Source: Planctomycetota bacterium
Lineage (GTDB): Bacteria; Planctomycetota; Phycisphaerae; Phycisphaerales; UBA1924
Direction of reading: 5' to 3'
DNA: 32,916 nt
Assembly: GCA_003697045.1 (NCBI GenBank)
Contig: RFGK01000160.1
Span: 1-32,916, forward strand
In this document: positions 18,124 to 26,722 of the stretch, in pieces
Layout of the letters: every line of letters begins with the position of its first letter
Numbering within the stretch: the stretch's first letter is position 1
Notes under the pieces: model-generated
The model's database searches: none
Seen by the model: only the letters and a program-made list of their open reading frames with translations
What the model was told of the DNA's origin: nothing
Program-made: the position numbers and the translations under genes

Positions 18124-19074
18124 ATGACCAGTGCCGCTCCCATCGAACGAGCCGTCCGCCGAACCGATCTGAACCTTCCCGACCGTCGAGAAGGCAAAGT
18201 ACGCGACATCTATCGCATTCCGGATGCCGACGACGGGCAGCCGGGCATGCTCCTGGTCGCAACCGATCGTATCAGTGCCTTTGACGTGATCCTCCCGACC
18301 GACATTCCGGGAAAGGGGGTGCTTCTCACCCAGATCGCTGCGTTCTGGTTGAGGAAGATCGAGCAGGCCGGCCTTTGCAAGACGCATCTGATCTCAACGG
18401 ACTACCGGCAGATCCCGGAGTCGGCCTTCGATGGTGCGACGACACGGCCGGAGGATCTTGACGGACGCTGCATGATCGGAAAGCTGTGCCGTGTTGTGCC
18501 GATCGAGTGTGTCGTCCGGGGATACCTCGAGGGATCGGGGTGGAAGGACTACCAGAAGACCGGTTCGGTGTGCGGCGTCGCGCTTCCCCCCGGGCTGCGC
18601 CAGTGTGATCGCCTTCCGGAACCCGTCTTTACCCCCGCCACCAAAGCCGAACAAGGCGAACACGATGAGAACATCTCCTTTGAGCGTGCCTGCCAGATCG
18701 CCGGCGTTGAAATGATGGAACATCTCAGGGAGCTGTCGCTGGCCATCTATCGCATGGCCTCGGAACACGCCGAATCGCGCGGGCTCATCATCGCCGACAC
18801 GAAGTTTGAGTTTGGCATTCCGCTCGACGGGGGCGACCCGATCCTGATCGACGAAGCGCTGACGCCCGACAGCTCGCGTTTCTGGCCGGCTGACGACTAC
18901 CAGCCCGGACGGGCCCAGCGCAGCTTTGACAAGCAGTTCGTGCGTGAGTATCTCCAGTCACTGGTCGATGCGGGCAAGTGGGACAAGACCGACCCCGGCC
19001 CGGAGCTCCCCGACTCGGTCGTCGCCGGGACGCTCGATCGCTATCGCGAGGCATGCGATCGCCTGTCTCGCTGA
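18124..19074 (+). CDS. purC: Phosphoribosylaminoimidazole-succinocarboxamide synthase
   Basis: REGKVRDIYRI, LLVATDRISAFDVILPTDIPGKGVLLTQ, PIECVVRGYLEGSGWKDY, DTKFEFGI; start refined to 18124. Confidence 0.97.
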   Translation: MTSAAPIERAVRRTDLNLPDRREGKVRDIYRIPDADDGQPGMLLVATDRISAFDVILPTDIPGKGVLLTQIAAFWLRKIEQAGLCKTHLISTDYRQIPESAFDGATTRPEDLDGRCMIGKLCRVVPIECVVRGYLEGSGWKDYQKTGSVCGVALPPGLRQCDRLPEPVFTPATKAEQGEHDENISFERACQIAGVEMMEHLRELSLAIYRMASEHAESRGLIIADTKFEFGIPLDGGDPILIDEALTPDSSRFWPADDYQPGRAQRSFDKQFVREYLQSLVDAGKWDKTDPGPELPDSVVAGTLDRYREACDRLSR

Positions 19075-19080
19075 GCACGC

Positions 19081-21048
19081 CTACTTCTGTTCGATGTTGA
19101 GCTGCTCAACAAACTGCCGCTCGGCTGCGCGCATCGCCTCGAGCTCGATGCGGAACTGTTCCATGCCCTCGGGTTCCGGGAAGATCTCATCAAACGGTCG
19201 GCTCTTGTTGGCTTTGGCAAGTTCCGTGATTGAGTCCTTGTAGAGTGCCACGATCATGTCGTATGCAAACTTCTTGAGATCATCGGGGGCGTAGAAGTAA
19301 AGCAGCTCGGCCTCATCCGGTGGAACAAGTTTGAACATCTCGGCAAACACAAGCCCCGCATACAGCCGAAAATCCTTGGGCATGTATTCCATGCGAGCAA
19401 CCGTCCCGCTTGCGACCATGGGGCGGTACTGTGTCTCCATGTAGTACTTGTGCACCTGCTTGGCGTAGTCGATACTCGCACGATACCGGTCCAGCTCTCC
19501 AACCAGCAGTGCCGAATAGGCCTGGTCGAGCGCCGCCGAGACCTCCTGCATGGCCACGCTTGGCGAACCGAACCGATCCCAGAGGTTGTGCTGGACGAAC
19601 TCGTCCAACGGCCTCGAATACTCGATCTCCTTGTCAGGGTCGTTGAGGTTCATCCCCTCGAAGTTGCGCAAGCGGTCATACCAGCGCTCGGCGGACTCGA
19701 TGTCACCGCGGCGGTAGAAGTTGCAGACGACATCCTTGAGGAAATTCTCGTATCCCGCCGCATACGGCGTCATTGCACGCCGGGTGCGATCCTCAAAGAT
19801 GCCCCCGAGACGCACAACCTGCTCATAAAGATCGCCATACGACTGCGCAAAGTAGAGGTTCGGCATCATCATGTAGTACCCTTCACCGGTCATTACGAAG
19901 TCGATGAAGTTGAAATACAGCCGCCCGCCGCGATACAGCTCCTGCAACGATTGCATGATGATGCGGTTTGTGTTGACGAAGTCGAACAGAGCCTTGTTTT
20001 CCTCGCTCACGCGGTTTTCGCCGCGCTCCACTCCCAGCGCCGACCAGTACAGCGCATGCGCCGCCGGCACGCGCCAGTCCACCGGGCCCCACCGACGCAC
20101 GAGCCTTTCCATTGCAGCCGGCGACATCTTGTACTCGTCAATGATCACCCGCTTGCGCGTGTGCGCGATCAATGCGTCCCAGGCCTGTTCGTATTGCGGA
20201 TCGGCCATGAGCTCCTGCAATGCTCTGCTCTTGGCTCCGAACTGGCTCATGATCATCTGGCCCTTGGGCGACTTGGCCAGCTCGATCTGCTGGGTGTATC
20301 GCTCGAGCAACTCCAGCCCGGGCTTGACCCCGACTCGCGATTGCAGCGCATCGAGCAAGGACTCGGCCTCCGGCACGCGCTCGATCAGCCCCCTCGTCGT
20401 GTCGGCGGCATCGGCTACCTTGCCGATCCAGTCCGCGTAGAGATCGATCACATCCTCGCGCGAGCGAGACTTGGCCTGGTTGATCGAAGGGGGCGCCCCC
20501 AGCACAATCTGCCACTCCTCAGCCACCTTGCGCTTGTAGTACTGGCTCGCATCGTCGGTGTACCCTCCGATCTTGTGGATGTAAATCCATGCAAGCTCCT
20601 TGTACAACAGCATCTCATTCGGATTTGCAGGAATCCCCTCGTCGCGCAGCAGGCGAATGCCGGCCTGCACCCACTGCCAGCGCTCCGAAGGCGTCTGCGT
20701 CACAACCGAGATGTTGTATGACATGTTCCACGCATGAAACGCCCACACGCGCGGAAAGCGAGGCTGCAACTGCGTGATCGCTCGCGCCAGCTCGATCGCC
20801 TCGTAGTACTTGCCTTCCTCCTTGAGTTCGTTGGCACGGATCCAGAGAATATTCACGAACAGGCCACGGAAAGCGCCCATGGCAATGCCCAGCGCCACCT
20901 GCGGCGGGTCTCCCTCCTCGGCCCGGTCCGTGTAGGCAAGCTGATTGCGTCCAACCGATCCTGCCAACACAAACGAAAGACTCGATGAGCCAACGAGCGC
21001 AACCAGCGCCACAGTGAGCGAAATCAGCTTGACTGTCCATCCTGACAT
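19081..21048 (-). CDS. Large membrane-anchored protein with TPR-like N-terminal helices, unknown function
   Basis: N-terminal TM (MSGWTVKLISLTVALVALVGSSSLSFVLAG) then GAFRGLFVNILWIRANELKEEGKYYEAIELARAITQLQPRFPRVWAFHAWNMSYNISV. Start uncertain (21048 or 21072). Confidence 0.75.
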   Translation of the reverse strand: MSGWTVKLISLTVALVALVGSSSLSFVLAGSVGRNQLAYTDRAEEGDPPQVALGIAMGAFRGLFVNILWIRANELKEEGKYYEAIELARAITQLQPRFPRVWAFHAWNMSYNISVVTQTPSERWQWVQAGIRLLRDEGIPANPNEMLLYKELAWIYIHKIGGYTDDASQYYKRKVAEEWQIVLGAPPSINQAKSRSREDVIDLYADWIGKVADAADTTRGLIERVPEAESLLDALQSRVGVKPGLELLERYTQQIELAKSPKGQMIMSQFGAKSRALQELMADPQYEQAWDALIAHTRKRVIIDEYKMSPAAMERLVRRWGPVDWRVPAAHALYWSALGVERGENRVSEENKALFDFVNTNRIIMQSLQELYRGGRLYFNFIDFVMTGEGYYMMMPNLYFAQSYGDLYEQVVRLGGIFEDRTRRAMTPYAAGYENFLKDVVCNFYRRGDIESAERWYDRLRNFEGMNLNDPDKEIEYSRPLDEFVQHNLWDRFGSPSVAMQEVSAALDQAYSALLVGELDRYRASIDYAKQVHKYYMETQYRPMVASGTVARMEYMPKDFRLYAGLVFAEMFKLVPPDEAELLYFYAPDDLKKFAYDMIVALYKDSITELAKANKSRPFDEIFPEPEGMEQFRIELEAMRAAERQFVEQLNIEQK

Positions 21049-21064
21049 CGCGCGGCTCCGTCTT

Positions 21065-22975
21065 TCACCCATGCCCGGAATAGATGGCCAGCTCACGCCT
21101 TCGGAACGTCACAACGCCGAGCCCATAGAGGACCAGTGTTGCAATCGCGAGCACCGATGCCCCCCCGATCACGCTGCCCCACGACATGAGCCGCCCGTCG
21201 ACCAGACGACTGATGGGCTGAAGGTCGGCGTATACGCTGAAGACGCTCGCCACGCGGGCCGACACCCACGCTGCGACCACCTTCCAGATCTGCGTGTTCC
21301 CTTCGTAATCTGTCGTCTTGTACAACTCGACCGACTTCGTGATAAACCCGGCCATCTCGGCCATGAGAAACACCGAAATCGACACCAGAGATGCGACCGA
21401 AAAGCTGAGGAATGTTGACGCCCAGATCGCCAGCATGGCCAGGAACGCCAGCTTGAGCCAGAGCACGGCCGTCACGCGCAGAAAGTTCATGCGATAACTG
21501 CCCGCGTCGTAACTGATCTGCAACCCGCCGGGTGGAAACGTGATCGTGCGAGGATTGGTGGCAATATACGCTTCTCCCTCGGGCGTCATGCCGAGTCGGC
21601 CATTGAAAATCCGGAGCGTCAACTCGCCGTCCTCGCTGATGTAGCCGGGAGAAATAGTGATCGTATGGTTGATCCCCAACGCCGTATTTCTTATCACCGG
21701 CGTGCCATCGGGAAGAAGAATCGTCAGCGTGAAAAACTCGTCCGGTCGATTTCCGCCGGAGTCAACGCGATATCGCAACGTCAACGGAAGGTTGTGGGCG
21801 CGGGCATATCCCAGGCCCTTGAACACAAAATCGACTCCCAAGCGCTCCTGCACCGGGTCGATCGACCGGAACGCCTGAACGGCACTCTTGAAAAGGTCAT
21901 CTTCGACCTTTTGACGCTCGGCCGGGTTCTTGGCAAAGTTCGGGTTTGCCCGCCGTTCGTTTGCGATGAACTGCTCAACGTTTCGTTTGAAGTCGGGATC
22001 ATCCTTGCTGTACGGCGACTCCGGCTCGACGCTGCGCCTCGCCGCGAGCACCTGTGTTTCCAGAATGAGCCGATCTTCGGTGACAACCCCCTCTGAGGCG
22101 CGATACGCCTCGCGCTCACCGACCGCGGGCTGCGCTCTCAGGTATTCGACAAACCCGAAGATCGCCGTGGCGCACACTGCAAGGAGCACGCCTTGCACCA
22201 CGACGATGCCGATCCATTTTCCCAGCAGGTACTGCCATGCCGCCACCGGCTTGGTGACAGTCTGCCAGATCACCCGCGAGCGCTGCTCTGTGGTCATCGT
22301 GGTGACACCAAAGACCAGCGTCAGCAGCGCTAACATCCAGAATGTCCCGCCCGTGGCATACTGCAGAAACGATTGCACCCGATACCGCAACGGCTGCGAC
22401 TCATCCAGGATGCCCGGAAGCGTCGCAAGCCCCAGAATAAGCAGCACGATGAACACCAGCGAGATCTTCATCCGCACCGCTTCGCTCAGCACGTTCCGAG
22501 CCACGCCCATGATGACGCCCGGCCCGGAAAAGAGCAACTCGGCCACGCGCATCAAAAGCAGAAACACCCACCCGAGTTGAGCGGCGCCGAAAATGATGAA
22601 CCCCAGCGCGCGGGTCTGCTCAAACTGCATCAACGGGACCGCCACGACTGCCGTCGCAGCCGTATACCCGACATACGTCAAGCCCAGCCCCAGCCACACG
22701 ACCGCGAGCAGCCCTGCTACCGAGCCGATTCCGGTCATGATGGCGATCGGGATCGGGTTTCCCCCGGAGATCACACGCCCGAGCACACGCCCGGCCTCGG
22801 AGTCCGGATCGACCCCCTCCAGCGTCGGCACCGCAAGCGAACCAGAGCTGACCCCCACCGCAATCGTCGCAGCAACCCCGATCGCAACCACCGCCAGCGC
22901 GATCGATGCGCCGATCTTGAACCCACGCCGCTTCTGAAAACGATCAATCGCATCCAGACGTGCCAACAGCTTCAC
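21065..22975 (-). CDS. ABC-2 family transporter permease with large extracytoplasmic/soluble insertion
   Basis: 636 aa, multiple TM segments; VFGVTTMTTEQRSRVIWQTVTKPVAAWQYLLGKWIGIVVVQG motif typical of ABC-2 permeases; ATGA overlap with ATPase gene. Confidence 0.85.
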   Translation of the reverse strand: MKLLARLDAIDRFQKRRGFKIGASIALAVVAIGVAATIAVGVSSGSLAVPTLEGVDPDSEAGRVLGRVISGGNPIPIAIMTGIGSVAGLLAVVWLGLGLTYVGYTAATAVVAVPLMQFEQTRALGFIIFGAAQLGWVFLLLMRVAELLFSGPGVIMGVARNVLSEAVRMKISLVFIVLLILGLATLPGILDESQPLRYRVQSFLQYATGGTFWMLALLTLVFGVTTMTTEQRSRVIWQTVTKPVAAWQYLLGKWIGIVVVQGVLLAVCATAIFGFVEYLRAQPAVGEREAYRASEGVVTEDRLILETQVLAARRSVEPESPYSKDDPDFKRNVEQFIANERRANPNFAKNPAERQKVEDDLFKSAVQAFRSIDPVQERLGVDFVFKGLGYARAHNLPLTLRYRVDSGGNRPDEFFTLTILLPDGTPVIRNTALGINHTITISPGYISEDGELTLRIFNGRLGMTPEGEAYIATNPRTITFPPGGLQISYDAGSYRMNFLRVTAVLWLKLAFLAMLAIWASTFLSFSVASLVSISVFLMAEMAGFITKSVELYKTTDYEGNTQIWKVVAAWVSARVASVFSVYADLQPISRLVDGRLMSWGSVIGGASVLAIATLVLYGLGVVTFRRRELAIYSGHG

Positions 22976-24234
22976 GCCTGCTTCTCCTCGCCGGCATCAT
23001 CCGAGTCGAGCAGAGAGTCAATCAGCCCGCGATCAATATCCGATGCCGTCGGCTTCTCTGGATCCGCTGCAACCTCAGGCTCTTCCGGCTCGGGCACCGA
23101 CTCCGAATCATCTTTCAGCAACGACTCGATCACTTCGTCTCGGTGTTCCAGGCCGTCGTCGTGCTCCTGCTTGCCTCTTGCAGAAGAAGAGGCGGCCGCG
23201 GCGGCCTCGGCGAGCAACTCGTCAACCGGGCGCGGCTCATCGCTGACCAGCCGTGCGATCAGTTCTTCTCCCTCGGCTTCTTCTTCACCCCTCAGGAATG
23301 CGGCCGTCTCGCCGCCATGCATTGCTCCGCTGGTTGAAGCACGCTCGGCCTGTGCGCGTTCGACGATTCCAAGGAACAACTCCTCGAGCCGTTGCCTCGG
23401 CTTGGTCACTTTGCGAATCGCCTTGTCACCTCCACTGCGAGTGCGGATCAACTCGTCAATCTCGGAGATGGTCTCGTCGTCGAGTTCGTCGGCCTCGATC
23501 GTCGTGGCATTCTTGCGCGTCAACAGCGCATCGCACGTACCTTCATCTCGCTTCTTGCCGCCATAGAGAATCACCATGCGATCGACCACGTCCTCGACAT
23601 CGGCCAGCAGGTGACTCGAAAGAATCACCGTCTTGCCTCGACGTCCCAGCTCGAGGATCAAGTCCTTCACTTGCCGCGTCCCGATCGGATCAAGTCCGGT
23701 CGTCGGCTCATCCAGAATGAGCAGGTCGGGATCGTTGATCAATGCCTGCGCAAGCCCGATGCGCCGCTGCATGCCCTTGGAATACTCTCGCACCGGACGA
23801 AACTGCGCATGACTCAGCCCCACCATATCAAGCAGTTCGTCGATCCGTCGCATGCGTGTGCGGCGTTCAAGGTGAAACAGCTTGCCGTAATAATCCAGCG
23901 TCTCGCGAGCATTGAGAAACTGATAGAGATACGACTCTTCCGGCAGATATCCGATTCGCTTCTTCGCCGCCACATCCGCCGGGGGGCGACCCAGCACGGC
24001 AATCCGCCCGCTCGTTGGACGCAAGAGCCCCAACATCAGCTTGATCGTCGTGCTCTTGCCCGATCCGTTCGGCCCCAACAAACCGAATATCTCGCGCGCG
24101 TTGACGTCAAAGCTCAGGTCATCCACGGCTCTGGCGCGATCACGCATCCAGAAGTCCTTGAAGACCTTCGTCAGTCGCCGACATTCAACGACCGGCTTGG
24201 ATTGACTCCCCGTGCTGGAGACCGACTCGACCAT
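22972..24234 (-). CDS. ABC transporter ATP-binding protein with acidic C-terminal extension
   Basis: Walker A GLLGPNGSGKSTT, signature YSKGMQRRIGLAQAL, Walker B LLILDEPTTGLDP; roughly 100-residue acidic/Ala-rich tail. Confidence 0.95.
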   Translation of the reverse strand: MVESVSSTGSQSKPVVECRRLTKVFKDFWMRDRARAVDDLSFDVNAREIFGLLGPNGSGKSTTIKLMLGLLRPTSGRIAVLGRPPADVAAKKRIGYLPEESYLYQFLNARETLDYYGKLFHLERRTRMRRIDELLDMVGLSHAQFRPVREYSKGMQRRIGLAQALINDPDLLILDEPTTGLDPIGTRQVKDLILELGRRGKTVILSSHLLADVEDVVDRMVILYGGKKRDEGTCDALLTRKNATTIEADELDDETISEIDELIRTRSGGDKAIRKVTKPRQRLEELFLGIVERAQAERASTSGAMHGGETAAFLRGEEEAEGEELIARLVSDEPRPVDELLAEAAAAASSSARGKQEHDDGLEHRDEVIESLLKDDSESVPEPEEPEVAADPEKPTASDIDRGLIDSLLDSDDAGEEKQA

Positions 24235-24262
24235 GAACCCTCGCCTTTGATCTCACCAGCGC

Positions 24263-25666
24263 TCAGCCGCCAGTGTCTCTGATGCCCTCTTCCGACTCAA
24301 ATCGCCGTTCCTCAATCTCTCGCGTGCGCTGCTCACGCATCTGCTTGACCTGGCGGCGAGCAGTATCGCGGTACATCTCCTTGAGAATCGAAGGATCAGC
24401 ATTGATCCGGATATCCGACAGCGCATCCTCCGGAAGCAGCATGGTCTGCAAGAACGGCTTGCCGGTCAACTCCTGGTATGCACTGACCCAGTCCCGATAC
24501 AGCATGAGCGTCGGGTTCGCCTCAAACTGCGCAACTTTCGCGTTGAAAATCTTCAAGTCAGCTTCGGCCAGCTCGCGTGTCTGCGTCGCAAGGCTGCGAG
24601 CCTGGCTGATGATCTCTGTCACTTCGCCCGTGGCAAGACCTTCCGGCACTACAATGTCCTCAAACTCGGCCGGCCGGCCCTCCAACACCGCATTGATCGT
24701 CGCCAGAATCTGCCCGGCCCGATCGACTTGTTCCAGCTCGACCGCGCTCTCATACCGTTGTATCAGCTCAATGAGCGTGTTCGTCGCCTCGCCGGCCACC
24801 TGTTGGAGCAGAATATCGCGCTCTCTCAATGCCGCATCGCGCTCGGCCTTGGCCTTGCTCGAGGCGCCCTGCACGCTGGCAAAGTTGGGGCGAAGACGAA
24901 TCGGAGCCGTCTTTCGATACAGTGTCACCTTGTCGATGACAATCCCGGCCCCCAGGTCTTCGTCGAGTGTGCGCTGCGCAATCTCCTTGATACGCGACGA
25001 GATCGTGCCGTCTTCACTTTCGCCGGCCTTGAGCAGATTGTCGATCGATGTCTCCGCAACAACACGCACGATCCCCCGCTGCACGACCGCTGTGACAATC
25101 GCCTTCTCCGCATCGGGGAGTATGTTTTCGGCAAACTGACGATGTCGCACGCGCCGATACTCTACCCGCCATTGCGCATGGGCCACGTTCAAATCCGCGG
25201 AGACCAGCGAGCCGTCCACGCCAGGCGTCAAGGAGGTCACCGCCGCCAGCTTGTCGATGGCCATCTCCTCCTGCCCCTCGCGCACCCCCGGCCAGTATTG
25301 ACTCATCAGCCCGAGCGTGGAAGTCGTCGCATCGACCTTGACAATCTCACCGATCGGAAACGGTGCGCTGAAATGCAGGCCCGGATCGAGCTGCTCGGCC
25401 GTTGGACGTCCAAAGAGCAACGGAATGCCGCGTTCCCCTTCGTCGATGCGCTGAATCCCGCTGAAGACGAACAGCAGTGCCAGCACCACCATCGCTGCCT
25501 GCACGATGGAGTAGGTAATGCGCAGCGCCTCGGCCAGCGACTGATTGGCCGGGTCCATCATCGCTTCGTCGCGATCCGAAACATCGCGCAACTGCATCGA
25601 CGCCGACCGAGACGACGCCGGCATGTCATCATCCCGCCCGGCATCGACGGGCTCGAGATCGCTCAT
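24263..25666 (-). CDS. SPFH/Band-7 protein, HflK-like
   Basis: TM then IDEGERGIPLLFGRP...LDPGLHFSAPFPIGEIVKVD, VTSLTPGVDGSLVSADLNVAHAQWRVEYR; coiled-coil region; ATGA overlap with upstream SPFH gene. Confidence 0.85.
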   Translation of the reverse strand: MSDLEPVDAGRDDDMPASSRSASMQLRDVSDRDEAMMDPANQSLAEALRITYSIVQAAMVVLALLFVFSGIQRIDEGERGIPLLFGRPTAEQLDPGLHFSAPFPIGEIVKVDATTSTLGLMSQYWPGVREGQEEMAIDKLAAVTSLTPGVDGSLVSADLNVAHAQWRVEYRRVRHRQFAENILPDAEKAIVTAVVQRGIVRVVAETSIDNLLKAGESEDGTISSRIKEIAQRTLDEDLGAGIVIDKVTLYRKTAPIRLRPNFASVQGASSKAKAERDAALRERDILLQQVAGEATNTLIELIQRYESAVELEQVDRAGQILATINAVLEGRPAEFEDIVVPEGLATGEVTEIISQARSLATQTRELAEADLKIFNAKVAQFEANPTLMLYRDWVSAYQELTGKPFLQTMLLPEDALSDIRINADPSILKEMYRDTARRQVKQMREQRTREIEERRFESEEGIRDTGG

Positions 25667-26679
25667 TGCCCGCCTCCCTCACCCGCGTTTGAAAGCCCAT
25701 CGTCCAGCTTGTCGAAATCAATGGGCACTTCGCCCTCGCCGATATCACGAAGCGCTGCCGGACTGAACAGATTCAATCCAAAGTCCTTCACACTGAGCAC
25801 CAGCGTGACCCGCTTGGCAAGCACATCCCGCATCATCTCAAGATTCTGGATAAACACCGCCAGCTCCGGGTGCGTCTGCTGCTGACGCAGAAACTGTGCA
25901 GCTTCCTGTTCGCCCCGCGCGATGATCTCCTTGGCACGGCTTTCCGCAAACGCACGGATGCGCTGCGCATCGGCCTGGGCCGATGCCTGGATGGTCCGGG
26001 CGATGGCCTGCCCTTCGCTTGTGTACTGGCTCGCCAGGCGATCGCGGTTCGCTGCCATTCTGTTCATCACCGTCTCCGTGGTCTGCTCCGGAAGCACGAT
26101 CCGGTCGATTCCGACCAACGTGACTTCGATGCCGTAGGCATCCAGGCTCTCGCCCGCATCGCTTTCGCCGCTCATCAGGCGAAGCACGTCCTGCTCAAGT
26201 TCCGGCAGACGCGAGCCACCGACCCTCTCGACAAACAGGTCATCCATGCGATACTTGCTCGTCTCCCCCAGTGCGGCCCGCAGACGCGAACTGAGCATAA
26301 CCTCGGCCGCACGAAAGTGGTCGATCGGGCGGCTGCCCGCATTGCTGAACCGTCGATAGAACGCCAACGGGTCGGACACGCGGTAGGTCGCAAACCCTTC
26401 CACGATCAACTGAAAATCGTCCGCCGTCTGCTGCGTCTCACTCCGCGCCTGCAACAGACGTACGCGCGTATCGTACTTGGTCACCGACTGAATCGGGTAC
26501 GGCCACTTGAAATGCAACCCCGGCTCCGAGCGGTTTGACCCCTCCCCACTGGCCTTGCCGAAGGTTGTCACCACCGCAGCCTCGGTAAACCGAACGCTGT
26601 AACTCGACGCAAACGCCAGCAGCGCGAGCACAAACAGCCCCGCAACGGTCCACAGCACGAATCTCTTCATCTTCTTCAC
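25663..26679 (-). CDS. SPFH/Band-7 protein, HflC-like
   Basis: TM then VRFTEAAVVTTFGKASG...EPGLHFKWPYPIQSVTKYDTRVRLLQ, DYGIEVTLVGIDRI-like segment (LDAYGIEVTLVGIDRIVLPEQTTETVMNRMAANRDRLASQYTSEGQA). Confidence 0.9.
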   Translation of the reverse strand: MKKMKRFVLWTVAGLFVLALLAFASSYSVRFTEAAVVTTFGKASGEGSNRSEPGLHFKWPYPIQSVTKYDTRVRLLQARSETQQTADDFQLIVEGFATYRVSDPLAFYRRFSNAGSRPIDHFRAAEVMLSSRLRAALGETSKYRMDDLFVERVGGSRLPELEQDVLRLMSGESDAGESLDAYGIEVTLVGIDRIVLPEQTTETVMNRMAANRDRLASQYTSEGQAIARTIQASAQADAQRIRAFAESRAKEIIARGEQEAAQFLRQQQTHPELAVFIQNLEMMRDVLAKRVTLVLSVKDFGLNLFSPAALRDIGEGEVPIDFDKLDDGLSNAGEGGGQ

Positions 26680-26722
26680 AGTCCTTGCTCCTGTTCAGAG
26701 CACCTGCTCAACTCGAAAAACT

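Noticed and set aside
16563-18284. 573-aa plus-strand ORF
   Set aside because: Antisense to the GH10-like gene and runs into purC out of frame; no recognisable motifs.
19450-20721. 423-aa plus-strand ORF
   Set aside because: Antisense to the 671-aa membrane-anchored protein; shadow-type composition.
23186-23222. GCGGCCGCGGCGGCC-type low-complexity tract
   Set aside because: Codes for an Ala-rich linker in the ABC ATPase tail; not an independent repeat element.
24728-25885. 385-aa plus-strand ORF
   Set aside because: Antisense to two SPFH genes; no domain features.
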